Positions 54,498 to 63,638 of a stretch of 64,000 bases of DNA are shown piece after piece. Position 1 is the stretch's first letter, and the number at the start of each line of letters is the position of its first letter. This DNA is from Mycobacterium sp. 852002-51971_SCH5477799-a (GTDB taxonomy: Bacteria > Actinomycetota > Actinomycetes > Mycobacteriales > Mycobacteriaceae). Position numbers and translations under genes: made by a program. The notes below the pieces were generated by a model, which searched no databases, was not told where the DNA came from, and worked only from the letters and a program-made list of their open reading frames with translations. The stretch lies in NCBI RefSeq assembly GCF_001667145.1, contig NZ_LZIF01000083.1:1-64000 (forward strand). The letters are read 5' to 3'.

Positions 54498-55283
54498 TCA
54501 TAGCCCTCGCGTTGTAAGCCAATCGTCGATTCTTTCGGCGACGGTCTGCCATCCTGGCTCCAGCATCATGTTGTGGCCCATGTTGGGAAAAAACTCTGCT
54601 TCGGTGCCGTACGCGCGTGCTGTTTCTCGTATTTCGCCTGGGCTGAAACAGCCATCACATTCGGCCCCCAGGACGAGCAGCGGCGTGGTCACTCGCCCCG
54701 GCTTGGGGAGGTTGAACATCGTCAATTCGAACGTTTGCCTTCCGGCATGCTCCTCCTCCAGTAGCGCGGCGTAGCGTGCAACATCTGCTTCGGGAGTGGC
54801 TGTTGAATAGAAATTTTCGCGCGCCGCCTGTGGTGTATTCAATGCGCGCAATGACTTACCCCTGAGCGAGGCTCTTGCGGCACGCAAAGGATGACGCCGC
54901 ATGATTCGAACCAAGGCGCGGCCGGCGCCACTCACAGGCATTGAGGCGAGCAGTACTCCAGCCGGGGCGGTATGCACCTCCAAGTACTTTTGCACCAAGA
55001 AGCCCCCCATCGAGTGCCCAACGACAATTGGCTCGGTGGGGAGGCTGTTGACAACAGATTCGATGTCGCTCACCCAGTCGGCGACGGAACACCTCCTGGG
55101 ATTTTCCGTATTGCTGTTGCCATGGTTGCGAAGGCTCAGAGCCACTGCGCGATAGCCTCTGTCTGCGAAGAAGCTCAGGAAATTTTCGTCCCAACACCAA
55201 GCCGCATGCCATGCGCCGTGGATAAAGAGCAGCGGAACGGGATGCGCTTCGCTGGGAGCCCCTTTGTCAATCACTTCCAACAT
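54498..55283 (-). CDS. Alpha/beta hydrolase
   Basis: The 261-residue hydrolase has FIHGAWHAAWCWDENFL (oxyanion), nucleophile elbow VGHSMGGFL (Ser near 92), an acidic residue near LVLGAECDG, and the catalytic His in NMGHNMML (near 244). Esterase, lipase or hydroxynitrile-lyase-like chemistry are possible. The ATG at 55283 has GAGGAG upstream. Base use is less GC-biased than in the core part. Confidence 0.9.
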   Translation of the reverse strand: MLEVIDKGAPSEAHPVPLLFIHGAWHAAWCWDENFLSFFADRGYRAVALSLRNHGNSNTENPRRCSVADWVSDIESVVNSLPTEPIVVGHSMGGFLVQKYLEVHTAPAGVLLASMPVSGAGRALVRIMRRHPLRAARASLRGKSLRALNTPQAARENFYSTATPEADVARYAALLEEEHAGRQTFELTMFNLPKPGRVTTPLLVLGAECDGCFSPGEIRETARAYGTEAEFFPNMGHNMMLEPGWQTVAERIDDWLTTRGL

Positions 55284-55289
55284 AACCGC

Positions 55290-55502
55290 TCCTCAATCCG
55301 CTGCGGGTATTCCACGCATCTTGCAGCCCCCGATGCCAGCCCGATAGACATCCAGGCGCGATGCTGAATTAATGTGTTGTCCTCGACCATGCCGAATACG
55401 CCGGTGGGCTGGGTCGAGCGGTAAGAACGTCGACAGCGCCATCGCGAAGGCAGCGACGATTACCAGTCCCAATCCGAGTGGATTCCCAGTCCCCCTGGTC
55501 AC
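55290..55502 (-). pseudogene. Frameshifted membrane-protein remnant
   Basis: From a GTG at 55502 the frame gives TRGTGNPLGLGLVIVAAFAM and the helix end STFLPL; then a frame change near 55415 restores a plausible continuation QPTGVFGMVEDNTLIQHRAW in another frame. The remainder is missing. It seems to be the first quarter of a mycobacterial multi-pass protein. Confidence 0.55.
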
Positions 55503-55838
55503 GGCGAATTACGTTATCGCCGAGACGGATTGCCCACTACTCGATTTGTAAATATCATGCGGCGCCGACATCGATGCTGCTCGGAACTCGGCCGTCGACC
55601 AACCGCATCCATGAGTTGTTGCATGACCGAGTGGGATTTCAAGACTACAACGTCCGAATACACAACCCTCCCCGATAAGCGAGGTTCGCGCTGCGCCAGG
55701 CGACCCACAGATGTACCAGAGCTCCCCCACTTCCCGGGATGCCTCGCCTAACAACTCTCGGGAGGTTGAACATCCAGGACTCAAAGAAGCTGCCGAGAAC
55801 CCTCCGGCGTCGGCGCGCAGGTGCGTACTGTGCGGCTT
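55503..55838. other. 336-bp gap with open but unrecognised frames
   Basis: A plus-strand frame (55478-55678) ends LLHDRVGFQDYNVRIHNPPR and a 147-codon minus frame covers 55509-55952; neither shows a family motif, ribosome site or clean codon use. I would not call either. Confidence 0.35.
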
Positions 55839-56033
55839 ATGACCGGCCCGCTCATCTACTACAAGCCGTGTTCTATCGGGGGCATGTACTTCCGTGAATG
55901 CCTGACGTGCGGCGCCATTGTCAAGAACGAAGGCCTCCACACCCTCTACCACGAGCAGCAGACCAGCCCCGAGCGATGCCCAAAATGCGGGCTACTCGAC
56001 ATCGGTCGCCATATTTGCCCCGAACAGGACTGA
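55839..56033 (+). CDS. Small zinc-ribbon-like protein
   Basis: The 64-residue frame MTGPLIYYKPCSIGGMYFRE has two C-x2-C pairs (CLTCG and CPKCG) and an additional late Cys (HICPEQD), spaced like a zinc ribbon. It looks phage- or island-borne. There is no strong ribosome site, so expression is not certain. A minus-strand frame overlaps it. Confidence 0.5.
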   Translation: MTGPLIYYKPCSIGGMYFRECLTCGAIVKNEGLHTLYHEQQTSPERCPKCGLLDIGRHICPEQD

Positions 56034-56299
56034 CCGTCATGTCGCCGGAACAAAACTGCCCGCGGCCGCGGGTGTCGCAGCCGAATCAACTTGCGCCGGC
56101 ACCAGTTATCTGGTTCGCGATTGCGAGGTACTTCAAACGCGGAGATGGCGAAGCTCCAGCGCATCTTCCTCGGGCGTGTGCGGGGCGTAGACACGTACCA
56201 CCGCCCGGGCGGCCGGCCAGCGGAAGCGTAACTCCGAACCGGTTGCACGACACGGCCGTCAACGGTGACCATTGAGTGCAGAGACGAAGGGAACCGCCC
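56034..56299. other. 266-bp gap, nothing recognised
   Basis: No supported gene. The segment directly before the secreted protein at 56300 contains GAAGGGA as a probable ribosome site. Confidence 0.35.
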
Positions 56300-56593
56300 A
56301 TGAGGAAGTACGCATTCGCCCCCATCGCCTGCTGTGCGGTCGCCGTCGGCATACCTGGCCACGCAAGCGCGTCACCGAACGATGACAGCTTCCTCGTCGC
56401 CCTGCGTGACAATAACGTCGTGGTGCCTCTCTCTGTAGACCCGATTCAGACTGCGCAGGGCGTCTGCGCGGGGCGAAAGAATGGACAGCCAACCGAAGCG
56501 ATTGCCCGGACACACCGCGTCGCGCAATTCTCCAATCCCGCCGCATTCGTGGACCTGGCAATCGAGTACTACTGCCCGCAATACCCGTCATGA
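56300..56593 (+). CDS. Secreted DUF732-like small protein
   Basis: The 97-residue product has a signal peptide (MRKYAFAPIACCAVAVGIPG, cleaved near ASA) and a mature part FLVALRDNNVVVPLSVDPIQ with QGVCAGR and a final YYCPQYPS. Two Cys in the mature part suit the disulfide-linked helical DUF732 fold of mycobacterial exported proteins. Role unknown. Confidence 0.75.
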   Translation: MRKYAFAPIACCAVAVGIPGHASASPNDDSFLVALRDNNVVVPLSVDPIQTAQGVCAGRKNGQPTEAIARTHRVAQFSNPAAFVDLAIEYYCPQYPS

Positions 56594-56941
56594 CTGACGG
56601 TGCGTGTCGAAGGTGCTTACCCAACTACACCGAGGCAATGCGGTCACCGGCGATTGACGCCGCGTCGCAACTTCGTGATCGATGGTGACCAGTCCGTGCG
56701 CACGTCAAAACCGTTGAGATTGACCATGTCTCGGCGCCACGAAGATTCCGAAGTAGGGAGATTCCGCTAGGGATGTTTCTCCAAAGCTGCGGGATGGGTA
56801 GGCAATGTTCAGGCAACGCGGCGGGGCTAGCACCGCTGGCGATGCTAGCTCTCGGTGGTCAATAAAGCGGCCGCCGAGAGCGCTTCTGCTTCAGGCCGGT
56901 CAGGCGGTTGTCCTGCAGTGCAACCCGATGGCACTCGTAAG
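56594..56941. other. 348-bp gap, nothing recognised
   Basis: No ORF with convincing start and family resemblance on either strand and no RNA motif. The sequence is of mixed composition, like decayed coding DNA. Confidence 0.4.
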
Positions 56942-57613
56942 TCAGTATTCGAGCCCGTATCCACCGCGCAAGTCACTGTGCGCGGCCTTTAGGGTGCGGT
57001 CGCACAAGTCCACGAGTGCGTCGATGTCCAGATCCGATTCTCTGCCCAGCCTGTCGAGCCACACCGTCTCCACCTTCCTCAGCTCGGACCACTTCAGTTC
57101 GCCCTCGTAGTACACGGTGACGTCCTCCTGAGGGGCAGGGCACGAAGTGGTCTGTGCCAATTGTCGCTTGCACGAATCCAATTGGGTCAGCGAGTAGCCG
57201 TGCTCACGGAACTGCCGATCCCACTCGTCGAGCAGGAGACTTACCATGTCGCGCACCGGTGGCGCGGCGTAGACCATCAGCTCGGCTACGCCATCGTCAA
57301 GGCCCAGCCGCATGCGGAAGTCATAGAGTTCTCGGATGGCCTCGGCGCGCCGCTGGGTAGCGATCTCCTCAGCGGTGCCCGTGCCCTCGTATTGGGCCGC
57401 GCGTTTGATATAGATGGTCGCCGAGATCAGCGATTTCAACGCGGCCTTCTTGTCATCGGCCGCCCGCTTCTCGAAATCGAGGACTCGTTCGTGGCGGCGG
57501 TCTTCCGCCTTGTTCCTGGCATCGATGCGCTTCGTCCAGATCGCGACGGCGGCGCTCGAAATCACGGACGCGAGCGGTACGAGCGCGTTGGCCACCAACG
57601 TCGTCCAGTTCAC
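56942..57613 (-). CDS. Single-span membrane protein with coiled-coil, unknown function
   Basis: The 223-residue product has an N-terminal membrane helix (about 5-27, LVANALVPLASVISSAAVAI) followed by a charged helix (KRIDARNKAEDRRHERVLDF, about 28-65) likely to form a coiled coil, and a cytoplasmic acidic domain (WDRQFREHGYSLTQLD). The GTG at 57613 fits the start of the helix; a longer frame exists. Reminds one of phage-exclusion or island membrane proteins, but no family is recognised. Confidence 0.6.
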   Translation of the reverse strand: MNWTTLVANALVPLASVISSAAVAIWTKRIDARNKAEDRRHERVLDFEKRAADDKKAALKSLISATIYIKRAAQYEGTGTAEEIATQRRAEAIRELYDFRMRLGLDDGVAELMVYAAPPVRDMVSLLLDEWDRQFREHGYSLTQLDSCKRQLAQTTSCPAPQEDVTVYYEGELKWSELRKVETVWLDRLGRESDLDIDALVDLCDRTLKAAHSDLRGGYGLEY

Positions 57614-57623
57614 TTGACGACCC

Positions 57624-57881
57624 TTACCCGCAGTACCCAGGAGGCGGAGCCGGGGCGCCACGCGGTGCGCTGTCTTGATTACAGAGGCCTGATTCTGAGT
57701 GCGAATTTTGCGGTGCGGTCGGGTTTGGCCGCGGTGGGTTTGGCGTGGCGGGATCTGCGTTGGCCACGGCCGCGGTCAGCCCCATGACAGCCATCCCCAA
57801 CCCGGTGGCGAGAACGGTTCTGGCGGCCAGTTGCGTCAATTTGGCCTCGGTGGTGCGGTCGAGGTGCTCGGTCGGACTCAT
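57624..57881 (-). CDS. Small secreted Pro-rich protein
   Basis: The 85-residue product has a long signal region (about 18-45, ARTVLATGLGMAVMGLTAAV then ANADP) and a short Pro/Asn/Ser-rich mature part with two Cys (LCNQD and YCG at the end). The ATG at 57881 follows AGAGGAAC. Role unknown. It ends 10 bp before the coiled-coil membrane protein gene and could be its operon leader. Confidence 0.65.
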   Translation of the reverse strand: MSPTEHLDRTTEAKLTQLAARTVLATGLGMAVMGLTAAVANADPATPNPPRPNPTAPQNSHSESGLCNQDSAPRGAPAPPPGYCG

Positions 57882-58110
57882 GATGTTCCTCTTTGTGTTC
57901 GCAGTCCTGGTGGGCCGCCTGAAAGGCGGAGCCGGAGTTCCGTGCAGGCAGTGGGGCGGGCCCAAACCTAGGTCGAGGCTATGCGGGGGGCCAGAGGGTG
58001 TCTCGCGTTTTGTGGAATTGAGCGATCGACGGATTCGAATCATCGGCGCGCGCTGCAGTCATAGCGGATGCGACGTCCGATGATGGCTCCCGCGTCGTGT
58101 GTCGACGCAA

Positions 58111-58896
58111 TCAGATTGTGGTGACGTATCCGCCGTCGATCCGGTAGTCGGATCCGGTGATATTGCCGGCGCGCGCGCTGGCCAGGAACACCACGAGGTC
58201 AGCTACTTCTTCGGCAGTGGTGAACCGCCCCGTCAGCGCGGAGGTTGCGAGTTCCGCCCTGACCTCGTCGGCCGTCTGACCTTTGATCGCGGCGAACCCG
58301 TCGGCCATCCCGCCCCGCTGCATCCACTTGTCGGTCGACACCGCGCCCGGACTGACCGAATTGACGCGAATGTTCTTCGGCGCCAGGTCTTTTGACAATG
58401 CCTTAGCAAAGTTGGCGACGGCAGCCTTGGCGGCGCAGTAGTCGTAGGTATTCGGGCCGGGAGCATAGGCGCTGATCGAGCTGACGATGACGATGGAACC
58501 CCCGCCGCGCCGCTCGATCTCTGGCAGTGCCGCGCGGGTCGGTCGTACGACGCCCATCAGGTTCAGCTCCCACGACTTCCGCCACTCGTCGTCGGAAATG
58601 CTGGCGAGTCCACCCGGGCGGACCGTGGCGCCGCCGACGTTATTGATCAAAACGTCGATCCCGCCGCGGTAGGCCGCCGCAGCGATCAGTTCTTCGGCAG
58701 CGCCGGGATGGGTAAGGTCCACGGACACATACGACACCAGCCCGCTCTCCTCGAGCAGGGGCAGCTGCTTTCCAGGGGTCCTTGAGCCTGCCACCACATG
58801 CGCGCCAGCGTCGACGAGGGCCTTGGTGACCGCGAAACCGATTCCCTTGCTCGCCCCAGTGACGACGGCAATTTTGCCCGACAGATGCAGCTCCAT
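58111..58896 (-). CDS. Short-chain dehydrogenase/reductase
   Basis: The 261-residue SDR has TGASKGIGFAV (about 13-23), NNVGGATVRPGG, the catalytic Ser-Tyr-Lys in VSSISAYAPGPNTYDYCAAK and NSVSPGAVSTDKWMQ. Intact, standard length. The cofactor may be NADP (Arg/Ser after strand 2, AGSRTPGK). Substrate not known. It resembles dehydrogenases found in accessory regions rather than core fatty-acid genes. Confidence 0.92.
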   Translation of the reverse strand: MELHLSGKIAVVTGASKGIGFAVTKALVDAGAHVVAGSRTPGKQLPLLEESGLVSYVSVDLTHPGAAEELIAAAAYRGGIDVLINNVGGATVRPGGLASISDDEWRKSWELNLMGVVRPTRAALPEIERRGGGSIVIVSSISAYAPGPNTYDYCAAKAAVANFAKALSKDLAPKNIRVNSVSPGAVSTDKWMQRGGMADGFAAIKGQTADEVRAELATSALTGRFTTAEEVADLVVFLASARAGNITGSDYRIDGGYVTTI

Positions 58897-59142
58897 CTGC
58901 GCTCCTTCATCGCCGTGCGCGCAAGACGCTACTCCGCAGCTATGGCTGGTCGCAGCGGTTTGCAGTACGGCGTGTGATCATTGCGGCGCGCCGGGCCGAT
59001 ACACATCGCGAATGCGCCGCCGGATTAACGGGGGCCAGGCGCCCGGAAAAGTGACCAACGTCACGTTTAAATTGCTGAAACCGGTCGGGAAAACAGTCGT
59101 TCACTACGTAGCGTGGAAGCGGCAGTAGAGGAGGGGGGACCG

Positions 59143-59295
59143 ATGGAACAGCTCTGTGATGAAATACGCCGATTCGCTGTTCAGGTACGGCAGATCGGAT
59201 TCTCCGTCAACGGCGGCGTGGGCGAGAGGGAATGCCTGGACCTCAGTGACCGCATGCTCGCCGCGGTTCAACGAGCTGAATCCAGAAAAGACTGA
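59143..59295 (+). CDS. Small protein, unknown function (50 aa)
   Basis: MEQLCDEIRRFAVQVRQIGF opens a 50-residue helical product ending LAAVQRAESRKD. GGAGGGGGGA stands directly before the ATG, a strong ribosome site. It has no family I recognise, no signal peptide and no membrane segment. Confidence 0.5.
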   Translation: MEQLCDEIRRFAVQVRQIGFSVNGGVGERECLDLSDRMLAAVQRAESRKD

Positions 59296-59484
59296 GTCAA
59301 AACTGGCCAGCTCAATTCGACGGCACCGCGACGCCGCGAACCACTGGATTGCTTACCCAAATACCCCGCCACTTTTGAGATTGCATCTCGCGAGTGAGAC
59401 TCTGCGCGCCATATGGCTCGTCCGGAATGGTCGACGACTGAATTCGCCCTTCCCGGCCGAGCGAGCACTTCGAGGGCGGGCACC

Positions 59485-59820
59485 TCATCGGCCAGTGCGA
59501 ATGGCGGGGCAGTCTCCGCGCCAACAGGCTGGGTTGCGTCGGATTTGCTCATTGCGGACCAGCACCACCAGAGCCACGCCGAAGAGAACCAGCAGAGGCA
59601 CGAACACCAGTGGATACGCCGAGACCGCAGCCAAGCCGACGAGGGTGGCCGGCACCACCAACAACATCACGGCCGTCGAACCCTGTTCGCGTCGGTCGAC
59701 GCTCCTAGCGATCCGAACGAGGGCCGCGAACGTCGCAGCGGCCCATGCATGCTGATCCGACCACCTACCGTACGAGCGATGAGTCTTCAGGCCGCAACCC
59801 GTGCAGATTTGCCCGTTCAC
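59485..59820 (-). CDS. Two-helix membrane protein with N-terminal Cys pair, uncertain
   Basis: The frame has two hydrophobic segments (AVMLLVVPATLVGLAAVSAY and FVPLLVLFGVALVVLV) and an N-terminal QICTGCGLKTHRSYG. A GTG at 59820 gives 111 residues; a longer frame reaches 59985. The start is unclear, and there is a competing minus-strand frame in its last part. Low confidence that it is expressed. Confidence 0.4.
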   Translation of the reverse strand: MNGQICTGCGLKTHRSYGRWSDQHAWAAATFAALVRIARSVDRREQGSTAVMLLVVPATLVGLAAVSAYPLVFVPLLVLFGVALVVLVRNEQIRRNPACWRGDCPAIRTGR

Positions 59821-59985
59821 CCGCTTATGGTGCCACCGGGTCGGCAGAACTGCACCCCGAGGCCCAGACTCCTTGCTCAGCGCTTTCGGTGACGCTTCGA
59901 CGCAACCGCGTCGCTCCCCTGGTCGGAGCTCCTCGATGACGATCAGGCCAGGTTGACGACACCTGGCTTCGCGCAGGCGAGTCAA

Positions 59986-60282
59986 AGCCTTTGTCTCACT
60001 GGAGAATAGGAGACGTTGGCCGTGCCGTAGCTGCGGCCTGCTGGTTCTGCTACGCGAACGTTTTGTCGGTCTCGCCCACGCCCTGAATCAGCTCGGGTGC
60101 GCCTCAACCCATCGTGAGGCCACAAATGTTTGGCGGCGTGCGAGGTCACGTCTGTCGAGTCGCCAAGAAAGGCCTTTCCGCGGTATTGCCCAATATTGCA
60201 CATGTGTCAAAAGAACGCGATAACATCAGCTGGCCGGCGTTAGTTTTGCAACGGTTGTTCCTACCCGCAGAAAGGCATAACG
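59986..60282. other. 297-bp gap, promoter region of the small lipoprotein
   Basis: No gene. The end (60190-60282) is A/T-rich, for instance near ATTGCACATGTGTC and AACATCAGC, and probably contains the promoter for the gene at 60283. Confidence 0.4.
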
Positions 60283-60411
60283 ATGAGCGCAAGCAAGAAA
60301 AGAATGCTTAAAGCTGCCGCAGTGGTCGCGATGCTGACCGGTGTAATGCTGGGGTCGACGGGCTGCATAACGATCGACCTCGGGGCACCAGCCTCAATCT
60401 CGACCAAGTAA
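60283..60411 (+). CDS. Very small lipoprotein (42 aa)
   Basis: MSASKKRMLKAAAVVAMLTG is a typical lipoprotein signal and MLGSTGC a lipobox-like end (Cys near 28), then only 14 residues: ITIDLGAPASISTK. GCAGAAAGGC precedes the ATG. Such mini-lipoproteins occur in mycobacteria; the lipobox has Ser rather than Leu at -3, so lipidation is probable but not certain. Confidence 0.6.
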   Translation: MSASKKRMLKAAAVVAMLTGVMLGSTGCITIDLGAPASISTK

Positions 60412-60440
60412 TCCGCCCACTGCCGGCCGGCAGATCCGGG

Positions 60441-60653
60441 CTATATCCGTCGACGCCGTCGAGGCATTTGTCGGCGCGGTCGCGGGCGGAATGCGTCCTT
60501 GACCTTTTCACCCGCGTCTCTCAGGTGAGCGGCCCGCTGATCGGCTCTCCCCTCAGCCTCCAGCGTTGGGTCGTTGATCGCGCGGCCGAACGCCGCCTTG
60601 AGCTTTCCCGTGACCTGGTTCACCTTGTTACGAGCCTTATTCGCACCGCTCAC
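60441..60653 (-). CDS. CsbD-like stress protein
   Basis: The 70-residue product NKARNKVNQVTGKLKAAFGR with LEAEGRADQRAAHLRDAGEK and VKDAF matches the CsbD/YjbJ pattern of small hydrophilic helical stress proteins. The C-terminal PRPRRQMPRRRRR tail is an unusual Arg-rich extension. The GTG at 60653 opens MSGANKARN. Role in the family is not established. Confidence 0.75.
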   Translation of the reverse strand: MSGANKARNKVNQVTGKLKAAFGRAINDPTLEAEGRADQRAAHLRDAGEKVKDAFRPRPRRQMPRRRRRI

Positions 60654-60833
60654 CAGCGTTTCCTTATCTTCCGGTTAGGGATAATGCGCTAAGAAGCGGC
60701 TACCCGCTTTCGTCCTGAACCACTCCGCTAGTCAACGTGGGCGAGGCCGAAAGCCCTGAGCAAGCCGGCCGCTACCTCCAGACACAGCAGATGCGCTGCC
60801 GAATGAGACGGCGGCTGGATCACTCAACGGGGG

Positions 60834-61664
60834 CTATGCCCCAGGCGTCTGACGTAAATTGCCCCGTTGGTCCATGACGGCAAATCTCAGCCACATGTGC
60901 TTTTTGATCGCGTCTATGTGAGCTAGCGCCACAACGATCGCACTACTGAATGCGCCACCCAAGACCCCCATCAGCAGTGCCGCCAACACTTTATGATGAG
61001 GAGCTAGTTCCCATCGTTGCAGAATCGGCGCTGCCAATCCTTCATAAATCCCGACTAATACCGCAAACGAAACAACTGGCATGTTGCACAACAGTAACCG
61101 CTGCCGCGCGGTAATCAGTTGGACCCCTAAGCTCGCCCGAGCTTTTATCGAAAAACAGTAGGCAGAACCCGTCAGCATAATGCTGCCTGCTGCCGAGACG
61201 AATCCAAAAAGCATCAGATTCACTACCATTGGAAAGGTCAGAAAGCCAGCGATACACAGCTGTATCCAGAAGATTACTGCCAGTAGTACGCCGCCCCACA
61301 TTCCCACAATGAAGGGGTGAAGCACGCGCACTATGGCCGCGTCATTGAGCCTAACCGTTACTCTAGGAAAGACGATCCAGTTCAACAACAAACAGACTAC
61401 CGAGGCCCCGACGAAACCTATAACCAGTCCATAGATACCAATGATGAACATTTTGTTTGCGAAGGCTACGAGCTGCTCGGCACCGGTTGCGGTCCGAGCA
61501 GCTCGGCCTACCCTAGGTCCATCCTGTGAGAACAAAGACAAGAGAGGAACCGTGATTCCCTCTAAAATTGCGAACAGCCACACTAAATGCCAAGACAGAT
61601 TAACGTCGGCATTCAAGTAATTCCCCGCGCCTAAAGCCCGCCGCCGGGCGCCAGTCGCATCCAT
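60834..61664 (-). CDS. Six-helix membrane protein, unknown function, low GC
   Basis: The 276-residue product has about six membrane segments (WHLVWLFAILEGITVPLLSL, IIGIYGLVIGFVGASVVCLL, GGVLLAVIFWIQLCIAGFL, and later ones). The gene is visibly poorer in G and C than the core genome, a sign of recent transfer. It resembles no family I can name. Upstream lies the universal stress gene on the same strand. Confidence 0.72.
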   Translation of the reverse strand: MDATGARRRALGAGNYLNADVNLSWHLVWLFAILEGITVPLLSLFSQDGPRVGRAARTATGAEQLVAFANKMFIIGIYGLVIGFVGASVVCLLLNWIVFPRVTVRLNDAAIVRVLHPFIVGMWGGVLLAVIFWIQLCIAGFLTFPMVVNLMLFGFVSAAGSIMLTGSAYCFSIKARASLGVQLITARQRLLLCNMPVVSFAVLVGIYEGLAAPILQRWELAPHHKVLAALLMGVLGGAFSSAIVVALAHIDAIKKHMWLRFAVMDQRGNLRQTPGA

Positions 61665-61777
61665 CGGCCATGCCCTTCATTTGCAGGTGTCGGCACTACA
61701 GCTACGGAACGGGAGGTTTACCAGTCGACTCTTGAATAAAGGTCGTCGTCCGACGGCGAATGAGCCGGAACGCGGCC

Positions 61778-62236
61778 TCAATCGGTGGTGTGAACAATCA
61801 ACACGTCGGTCTTGACCTTGCGGGAGACTTCGGAAGGGACTGATCCCAGCAGGCGCCCGGCGACGCTGCTGAGTCCGACATTGCCGATAACCAGCAAGTC
61901 CGCATCGACCTCTTTGACCAGCTCGACCAGCGCGTGGACAGGGGCACCGACGACCGACTTCTCCTCCACGTCCTTGGCGCCGGCTTGATGCGCCCGCTCC
62001 CTGGCGTTCTGCAGGATCGCGTAGAAGGGCGCCTCGCCCACCGTCCGGTAGTCCTGACCGTGGTCGCTTCCCGGCGGGATGGCGTAGCGGCCCTTTTCCT
62101 CGGAAACGGGGAGATGCGCCGTCACAACGATCAATTTTGCGCCGTGATCCGCAGCGATGGCGCCTGCACGGTCCACCGCGCGCAGCGACGAGTCCGAACC
62201 ATCGGTGCCGACCACCACGGTCTGATAGGCGCTCAT
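61778..62236 (-). CDS. Universal stress protein, Rv1636-like
   Basis: The 152-residue product MSAYQTVVVGTDGSDSSLRA has the USP ATP/nucleotide motif GNVGLSSVAGRLLGSVP (near 120) and ends VLIVHTTD. It is close to M. tuberculosis Rv1636, reported as a cAMP-binding USP. A likely soluble dimer. The longer frame to 62308 has no better start. Given its location in the accessory part it is probably an additional paralog. Confidence 0.92.
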   Translation of the reverse strand: MSAYQTVVVGTDGSDSSLRAVDRAGAIAADHGAKLIVVTAHLPVSEEKGRYAIPPGSDHGQDYRTVGEAPFYAILQNARERAHQAGAKDVEEKSVVGAPVHALVELVKEVDADLLVIGNVGLSSVAGRLLGSVPSEVSRKVKTDVLIVHTTD

Positions 62237-62344
62237 TTCCCGCCCAGTGTAAAGCCGACGGCGGCGCATTTGAGGGAAAACCGAATTGTTCGCGGCCGGT
62301 CTGTTCAACCCAAACTATTCGCGCCCAACCGCCAAGCTTCCTCG

Positions 62345-62902
62345 ATGCGCTATCTTCGCGCAGTGACCAGACCTGCGCACATGAGCGCTCTTGCGGCAAC
62401 GCTCGGGCTGACAGCTTGTTTAGTTGCGCCCCACGCAACCGCCGACCCGACGACTCAACCGTCGCCTTTCCCGACCGGAAAAGCCGGCACCACCATCCAT
62501 GTCACGGAGTACAGCGCCGCGACCGCCGACGTCACACTCAACAACGCAACGTGGGTCTCGTCCGGTTGTTACGGCGACGGGGGCTGCAACGTCATCGAAC
62601 TCACCATCGCCGGCAAGTCCGACACACCGTTCAACTACGGCCAGACCTCCGTGACCGCTGCCTCCTCTCCATGGAGGCAGGACCCGAACCGGGATACCGT
62701 GGTCGGCTCGTCCCTGACCGATTACCAGAAGATCAATAAGGTGCCGCCGCTGCGCGCGGGCAGCGTCACCAACGGCCAAACCGCCCACGGGTTCATCGCC
62801 TACGCCGGCAACATCAATCAGGGCGACGTTTACGTCGAATTCAACGATCCCGATGCACCGGCGGCACCCACGCCTTTAGCGGGCTGGAAAGTCCACACCT
62901 GA
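62345..62902 (+). CDS. Secreted protein, immunoglobulin-like (MPT63-type resemblance)
   Basis: The 185-residue product has a signal peptide (about 1-35, ALAATLGLTACLVAPHATA) and a beta-rich mature part: FPTGKAGTTIHVTEYSAATA, SSGCYGDGGCNVIEL with one possible disulfide and FIAYAGNINQGDVYVEFNDP. Distantly like MPT63/DUF4352 exported antigens in topology; no function known. Confidence 0.72.
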   Translation: MRYLRAVTRPAHMSALAATLGLTACLVAPHATADPTTQPSPFPTGKAGTTIHVTEYSAATADVTLNNATWVSSGCYGDGGCNVIELTIAGKSDTPFNYGQTSVTAASSPWRQDPNRDTVVGSSLTDYQKINKVPPLRAGSVTNGQTAHGFIAYAGNINQGDVYVEFNDPDAPAAPTPLAGWKVHT

Positions 62903-63016
62903 GTGCAACCACGTTCGTGAAAATCCGTTGCGCTGCAAGCTAATACGACTCTCGCGCACTACATGTTCAACGAGCAACGCCCCGGTGAGTGGCCTACTTC
63001 TGAACTGCTGGCTGAT

Positions 63017-63517
63017 TCACACGCGCTCGGCCCTCATATCCATGTCGATCGTCCCTTGGCACGCGCCGCTCAGGATGTCGGTGTGCATAGTGCCGGCTAG
63101 CGACCCGTCAGGCTGGGGTGTGTAGCGCACCTCGGCCCGGGCCGGATTCCATTGGATCGTCGTGTCCGGCATCATGCAGTCCCACTGAAAATCGTTGACC
63201 TGCGACCAAGACTTTCCATCCCAGGTGAACTGAACCGGCTGGGGAACCGTCGGGTTAGTGGGCGGAGGGCCACTGACGATGGTGGCGACGCACTTCCCAT
63301 TGCTGCAGCTCGAGCGGAAACCGTACGTTTCGGTGTGCTGCGTTTCCGGGTCGCCGACCGCCATGCTGGTCCCGGCCTTTGGTCCGACCATGAACGTGAT
63401 TGCGTACTGGCCGTTCCAGGACGGATTGTCTGCGCAGGCAGCCGGGGAAAGCGTCAGGGCAATCGCAAGCGACGCGGCGGATACACCGGCGAAGCTCTTC
63501 AGTTGGTGTGAAGCCAT
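63017..63517 (-). CDS. Secreted protein, conserved in mycobacteria
   Basis: The 166-residue product has a signal peptide (about 1-29, SAASLAIALTLSPAACA) and a mature domain GQYAITFMVGPKAGTSMAVG, SSCSNGKCVATIVSGPPP, QFTWDGKSWSQVNDFQWDCM and SLAGTMHTDILSGACQG, with several Cys. GGAGGAGGAA stands before the ATG at 63517. It resembles the extracellular domain shared by some mycobacterial exported proteins and kinases; no activity known. Confidence 0.8.
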   Translation of the reverse strand: MASHQLKSFAGVSAASLAIALTLSPAACADNPSWNGQYAITFMVGPKAGTSMAVGDPETQHTETYGFRSSCSNGKCVATIVSGPPPTNPTVPQPVQFTWDGKSWSQVNDFQWDCMMPDTTIQWNPARAEVRYTPQPDGSLAGTMHTDILSGACQGTIDMDMRAERV

Positions 63518-63638
63518 GATTCCTCCTCCGAGGCCGAACCGATTCAATCGTCGTATGCCGGAGGGCCGCCGGACAAGGTTCTTGCAGCAGCCGGGGCGGT
63601 TCGCGTTCATTCGCACGGTCGAAATACCCGGAAGCGCC

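Noticed and set aside
55509-55952. 147-codon minus-strand frame in the island
   Set aside because: No start context, no family similarity, and it overlaps a Cys-pair frame on the other strand.
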